This document shows, in pieces, positions 59,676 to 64,000 of a stretch of DNA of 64,000 nucleotides. Location of the stretch: the NCBI GenBank assembly GCA_029961685.1, contig JARWKL010000009.1:27235208-27299207 (forward strand). The letters are read 5' to 3'. The DNA comes from Aristolochia californica (lineage: Eukaryota; Streptophyta; Magnoliopsida; Piperales; Aristolochiaceae). The notes below the pieces were generated by a model that worked only from the letters and a program-made list of their open reading frames with translations, made no database searches and was not told where the DNA came from. Position 1 is the first letter of the stretch. The number at the start of each line of letters is the position of its first letter. A program made the position numbers and the translations under genes.

Positions 59676-59685
59676 GTATAAATAT
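59676..59685 (-). promoter_or_regulatory. Candidate TATA box of the kinase gene
   Basis: ATATTTATAC on the minus strand about 60-70 bp upstream of the ATG; a start site about 30 bp downstream would leave a short leader. Confidence 0.45.
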
Positions 59686-59699
59686 GTGAAAATAAGTAA

Positions 59700-60346
59700 C
59701 GAGGAAGGAGACGATCAAGTATTTGAATATAAGGAGAAGAGGATGGAGACGGCTTCAGGGAATGAAACAATAGAAAGTACAGCTCGCATAGAGGATGACG
59801 GAGTCTTGAGGAAGCGGAAAAAATGCCACTCGGCAGCTGGGAAGGGGAGAGACCTATAGAGAAATATATTCGTCGTCTGTTTGTCTTTGGAAGGAATGCT
59901 AGAGCAAAGAAACCTTCCTATTTGAGTATTCAAAACTTCTCGAGCATGTCTTTTGCACGGTCTTCTTCCCAGAAGACCAGATAATTTTTCATATCAAGCT
60001 TGTTTACAGTTACCAGGCTCCTTCAATTTTCTCCCGAGGAAAGGGAAGAGCCCTGCTCACTCATTTGGCTCCGCTAGTTGAATTTAGAGCGGATCAAATC
60101 ACCTCACCGAATTAGTAAACGAGATATTTTGAACGATTCAAAGGTGGACGCCGTCATGGGATTCGGTTTGTTTGATTACTGATGATAACAGGGCTGGCCG
60201 CCTCCATTTTTTAGCTTTGTACACCCGAGTGATGGTGATGGTGAGCCACAATTTAAAGAGGCCAGCATTAATTTTTAGGTGGGAAAATCACAATCCAATC
60301 CGAGACCCAAGGCTTAAGCTAAAGCACGAGTTAAAAAAATCACCTA
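59700..60346. other. 5' flank of the kinase gene
   Basis: Upstream DNA on the kinase side, of normal composition up to about 60170; no gene recognised. It adjoins the copia LTR. Confidence 0.4.
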
Positions 60347-61760
60347 TGTTACAATGTGGGACCTACCATAGTGCACGAGCTGGTGGGACCCACCATAAGG
60401 ATGTGGGACACCAAGAAGAGTCCTCACCCAAGCTAGCACGAGTTAAGGAGTTAAAAGCACAAGTTGAAATGAATTATAAGACTTGAAGATCAAGTAGGAC
60501 CCACAAAGATACCATGAGCTGGCAGCCTTATCAATATGAGCTAGAAGATCATGTGGGACCCACAAAGATAAGTCCACGAGCTGGTCTCCTCCCTTATATT
60601 CACGTGATTGAAGAAAAAGTTCTAATTCAACTCATATTAGTTTTCTAGTAGATTGTGTTGATAGACTTATTTTAGAGAGTTAGAGTTGGAATGTAATTAG
60701 GAGATTAGAAGGCTAATTGTATAAAGACTCTATCTTTCCTCTACTATAAATAGAGGTGTTGTAATTCGGAATTAATCAAGTTACACATCTCCTTCTTGAG
60801 TTAATCTCTCTCTCTCTTTGCTTAGCACACACCTCTTTTTTCTCTTTTCTTTTTCTTCTCTCTACCCGAGAGTTCTTCTTCCATTTTCTTTCTTCTTTCT
60901 CTTGCTCAGAATATTGGAAAAGGGATCCTAAATTCAATATGGTATCAGAACATTAAATTTAGGATTCCTCGTCAAAAGGAATGCTCTAAAGAAGTAATGA
61001 TCAATACCACACAAAGAATGCTCTTGTGTGAAAAAAAATCACAAACGTGAGATAAGTGCTTAATTTTTTTTCTTCAAGTTACTAGTTTCTAAATTTAGAA
61101 GATGATTTAAAGATGAGTATGCGAATGCTTTCATCTTATTATATTATGGATATGAATGCCCCTCCATCTAGAAGAAGCTATCAAAACAGTTTTGTCGGTT
61201 TGGAAATTCTGTTAACTGAGACCAGTCCATGATCAGATTCTTGGAATTTTTTTTCGTGGGAACAAGAGTCATCTGATATAGAAGATTGCTATTGAGTCTC
61301 TTATGAGTGGTATTAGAGAAAAAAAATCAGAATAATAATTTAGCATCAATGCTAAAGTTCCCCATACATCGAGTTGTTTGAAGAATACTACTTCGTGTTA
61401 TTATTAGAATTTTTTTTTTGAAGAAGGGCCTATCATGGCTGAAGAGAATATGAATATCAAAAGTGATAAATTGAAAATTACTACCATACCCTTGGGGTAT
61501 CAAATTTTATGAGTTGGTCCACATTGGTTCGGAGGTTCCTTATAACAAAAGACCTATTTGCTCACCTCACCACTCGAGGACCACCTATTTATGAAGATGA
61601 TATTTTTATAACAAATAGTTGAAAAATGATACCTTACTGATTAGTAGGATAATCAACAACATGGAAGAACATGTCTCCAACAATGTCATTCATCTTGACA
61701 CTGCTAAACAAAATTGGGAGACATGTGCTAAACTGTACTCTTGCCTGGATACTCTACATA
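60347..61760 (+). mobile_element. Truncated Ty1/copia element (Copia-F): LTR, PBS and gag start
   Basis: LTR about 60347-60939 (starts TGTTACAATG, TATA-like CTACTATAAATAGAGG near 60738). PBS-like tggtatcagaac is at 60940-60951. The same family as the LTR at 4174-4811, with GTGGGACCCAC at 60383 and 60553. The element is cut at 61760 by the gypsy LTR. Confidence 0.78.
61435..61760 (+). pseudogene. Copia gag N-terminal remnant (Copia-F)
   Basis: From ATG 61435 (MAEENMNIKSDKLKIT). Then, in shifted frames, LFAHLTTRGPPIYEDD and HLDTAKQNWETCAKLYS, the familiar UBN2-type gag pattern. Several stops and frameshifts; it ends where the gypsy LTR begins. Confidence 0.75.
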
Positions 61761-64000
61761 TGTTATGGACTCAATAAGACTGAGTCATCTACTTTACTTT
61801 TATTATTTATGTTGCTTTTAATTTCTAATTTTATTGATTTGTAATAAGACTTAAAGGTAGGGGTAGAATTGGGTTTAATAACCCTAACCTATGTTGATGT
61901 TAATTACCCTATTTAAGGGGTAAGGATGGAGAAATAAAGCAAGTTCGGAATTAGCATAAACTAGGGTAATTTTGGTTCCTTCTAGGCTCTCTATTCTAGG
62001 GTTCTTGGTGTGAACTCTCTTGGGGGTTTGCTGCATCCATTGGGGAGTCTTTGAGGTGATCTTGGAAGGAAAAGGAGGAGGAATCGGCCTTCTCTTCCAT
62101 GCTGCAATAGTCATCCATCTCTTCCACGAACCAGTAGTGAGGGAAGGAGGATTTGGTTGAGTCTTAGCATCAAGAAAGGGATTTTCGAGTTGCTGAATTG
62201 AAGGAGGTCTTCAAGAGGTATTTTTATCTATCTTTTCTGAGTTTAGAAGAGCTAGAGACTGCCCTCTTTACATTCAGCATTGGTAGTTGCATGAATTCAG
62301 AAACCCTACTCATTGATGTGAGGTATAAAGTGGGGTTTCATAATTGGATCCTTAAAACAGTCTCTTGCTTGAATTGGTGCATTCATAATTAAGAAAAGGA
62401 AACTCCTTTTCAAGGGGAATGAATTCAGTAAAGGGAAAGGGGTTGTTCTTGAGTAATTACAGCAAGTAAAACCCTCTTCACATGAATCATAAAAGAGGGG
62501 TTTCATATCTGAGTGCTTAAACAGTCCTTTAACTTGCTGGTTGCATCTATAATTGAGAAAAGGAAACTCCTTTTCAATTATAACGTGTGAGGGAAGAAAA
62601 AGATAGTTTCTTTTCACAAAAAAAACGTGTTAAGAAACCCTCTAACAGTGCTGGATTCATATTCAACTCGCCGAGTTACTAGATCCATGGCTAGGGACCA
62701 TAACAACTTGGTATCAGAGCAGGGTAACCCGGTAGAGAGAAGCACCAATGAATACTTTGAATTGCTTGAAAGAAAATTTGATATTGTCCTAGAGAGGTTC
62801 TCAAAAATTGATATCGATATGGAGACCTTGAAGGGAAGGATGGATAGCATGGAGAATGGTCTAACTACTGGCAAGAAATTTGCTGCATTGGAGGAGAAGT
62901 TCACTCTCAGTTTGGAAACTTTGAAAGGAAGGATGGATAGCATGGAGACTAGTCTGAGCACTGGCAAGAACCCAATTCCGGGAGACCATTCGCAGATCAG
63001 AGGGGGAGATGAGTTTACTAGACACACGAGTTTCTCGGGTCAACAAGGACCCTTCATTCCGGGGGGACACCTCAACCATGGGGGAGGTACTGTACCCCTC
63101 ATTCCAGATCAGAGAGGAGGGGACCATTCGTATAACAGAGGGGGAGATGAATTTCCGAGGCGCACGAGTTTTTCAGGACAGCAAGGACCCCTCATTCTGG
63201 GGGGACACTTCTACCAGGGGGGAGGCACTGTTCCGAGGTATACTAAAATGGAATTCCCTACTTATAATGGGTCAGAAGACCCTTTGATATGGTTGTATCG
63301 ATGTGAAAAAATTTTTAGCCATCAGCGAGTCCCAACCTATGACCGAGTCAACGTAGCTGTTTTCCACTTACTAGGGGAAGCACAACTTTGGTACTAGCTA
63401 GTTGAGGTTGATAGCGAGGTGGTAGATTGGGATGAATTTAAGCGACTGTGTTCTCTCCGTTTTGGTCCTCCGGCTTACAGTAACCCTTTGGGAGATTTGG
63501 TTTTACTATGCCAAACTGGGGCCGTGGAGCAATATCAAAAATTATTCCAGGAAAAATTAGCACGAGCCAGCAGTATGGTACAAGTGGATCAGCAAGTTGA
63601 GCTATTTACAGCAGGACTGACAGAGGCCTTAAAGCTTGAGGTGGAGCTCTATGCACCTGTTGACTTATCCAGCTCTATGAATATAGCTCGTGCTTTAGAA
63701 TTGCGACAACAGGCACAACACAGGCGACCTCCAGGGTCAGGGGAGCGCATTCCTCCGAGAAACAACCAGGGTATTACTTTGACAGGGGATCTGAGATCTA
63801 GTCATCCTACAACTCCTTATATAAAAAAATTGACAAGTGCTGAGATGGCAGAACGGCGGGCTAAGAATCTATGTTACAACTGCGATGAACCATATCGGGT
63901 TGGGCATCAGTGCAAAAGATTGTTTTTGATCGATAAGGTTGAAGATGAGGATATCGAGGTGACAGAGGATATGATTGAGGAAGAACCACTGGACATCTCC
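61761..64000 (+). mobile_element. Ty3/gypsy element, 5' part (continues beyond window)
   Basis: 5' LTR 61761-62705 (945 bp) bounded by inverted 8-mers TGTTATGG and CCATAACA. After ACT comes the PBS TGGTATCAGAGC at 62709-62720, then gag. The LTR contains a roughly 80-bp direct repeat ending GGAAACTCCTTTTCAA at about 62330-62415 and 62500-62580, and a promoter-like CTATTTAAGG at 61911. Pol and the 3' LTR lie outside the window. Confidence 0.85.
62819..64000 (+). pseudogene. Gypsy gag with in-frame stop (5' part, runs off window)
   Basis: Gag coats the element's RNA. The frame is open from 62627 upstream of the PBS, but the first ATG after the PBS is 62819. A retrotransposon gag domain runs from PRYTKMEFPTYNG (about 63236) through LLGEAQLWY; a TAG follows at 63395-63397, where the family usually has a Gln codon. 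The same frame then stays open to the window end, through DEFKRLCSLRFGP, FTAGLTEALKLEVELY and a zinc knuckle CYNCDEPYRVGHQC (about 63871-63912). The two repeated segments DSMENG/DSMETS with TLKGR and two HTSFSGQQGP/RTSFSGQQGP segments show internal duplication in the N-terminal half. A single nonsense change suggests a rather young copy. Confidence 0.87.

Overview
This is a nuclear window from a flowering plant, probably not a grass. Three intron-containing plant genes sit in AT-rich DNA packed with plant retrotransposons (Ty1/copia, Ty3/gypsy, L1-type LINEs, non-autonomous LTR elements) and DNA transposons (hAT-like, Harbinger-like). No bacterial or organellar gene order is seen. The species cannot be named from sequence alone.

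Host genes, all on the minus strand: (1) 1903-2266, a two-exon gene for a nuclear-encoded mitochondrial-type ribosomal protein bL36; (2) 46357-46876, a two-exon gene for a small one-pass membrane protein of a plant family of unknown function; (3) 55807-59615, a ten-exon gene for a 763-residue receptor-like cytoplasmic kinase with an N-terminal universal-stress-protein-like domain. Its exon phases all close, and one intron appears to be GC-AG. The three genes do not form a functional unit; mobile DNA separates them.

Mobile DNA, left to right. 3.5-7.7 kb: a decayed LINE split by an LTR (4174) and by an internally deleted copia (5037-6786, TSD CTAGG). 8.0-9.4 kb: a 5'-truncated LINE with a 17-bp TSD. 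10.8-19.1 kb: an old copia whose RNase H is split by a second complete copia (11274-16628), whose gag in turn holds a ~90-bp tRNA-like SINE. 20.9-21.5 kb: a near-identical tandem duplication of a promoter/exon-like segment. 22.1-24.6 kb: a non-autonomous LTR element. 26-37.5 kb: a long-repeat element holding a copia (29635-36218), which itself holds a non-autonomous LTR element (33534-35478, TSD TCTTT), plus a solo LTR (36275-36707, TSD ATAGC). 37.7-39.1 kb: a Harbinger-like element (TSD TAA) carrying a GC-rich payload. 41.1-44.6 kb: a hAT-like element (8-bp TSD GTCAAACC) that carries at least four exons and introns of an ANTH-domain clathrin-assembly gene. 51.9-54.5 kb: half of a second Harbinger-like copy ending in 41 C's, then a second hAT-like element (TSD GGTACAAG). 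60.3-64 kb: a copia remnant interrupted by a gypsy element that runs off the window.

The most interesting items are the gene-carrying hAT element, the very short tRNA-like SINE, LTRs loaded with palindromic GTGGGNCCCAC (TCP-type) sites, and the several nests where the host reading frame resumes exactly across the insertion. All calls are by eye; family assignments rest on remembered motifs, not on searches.
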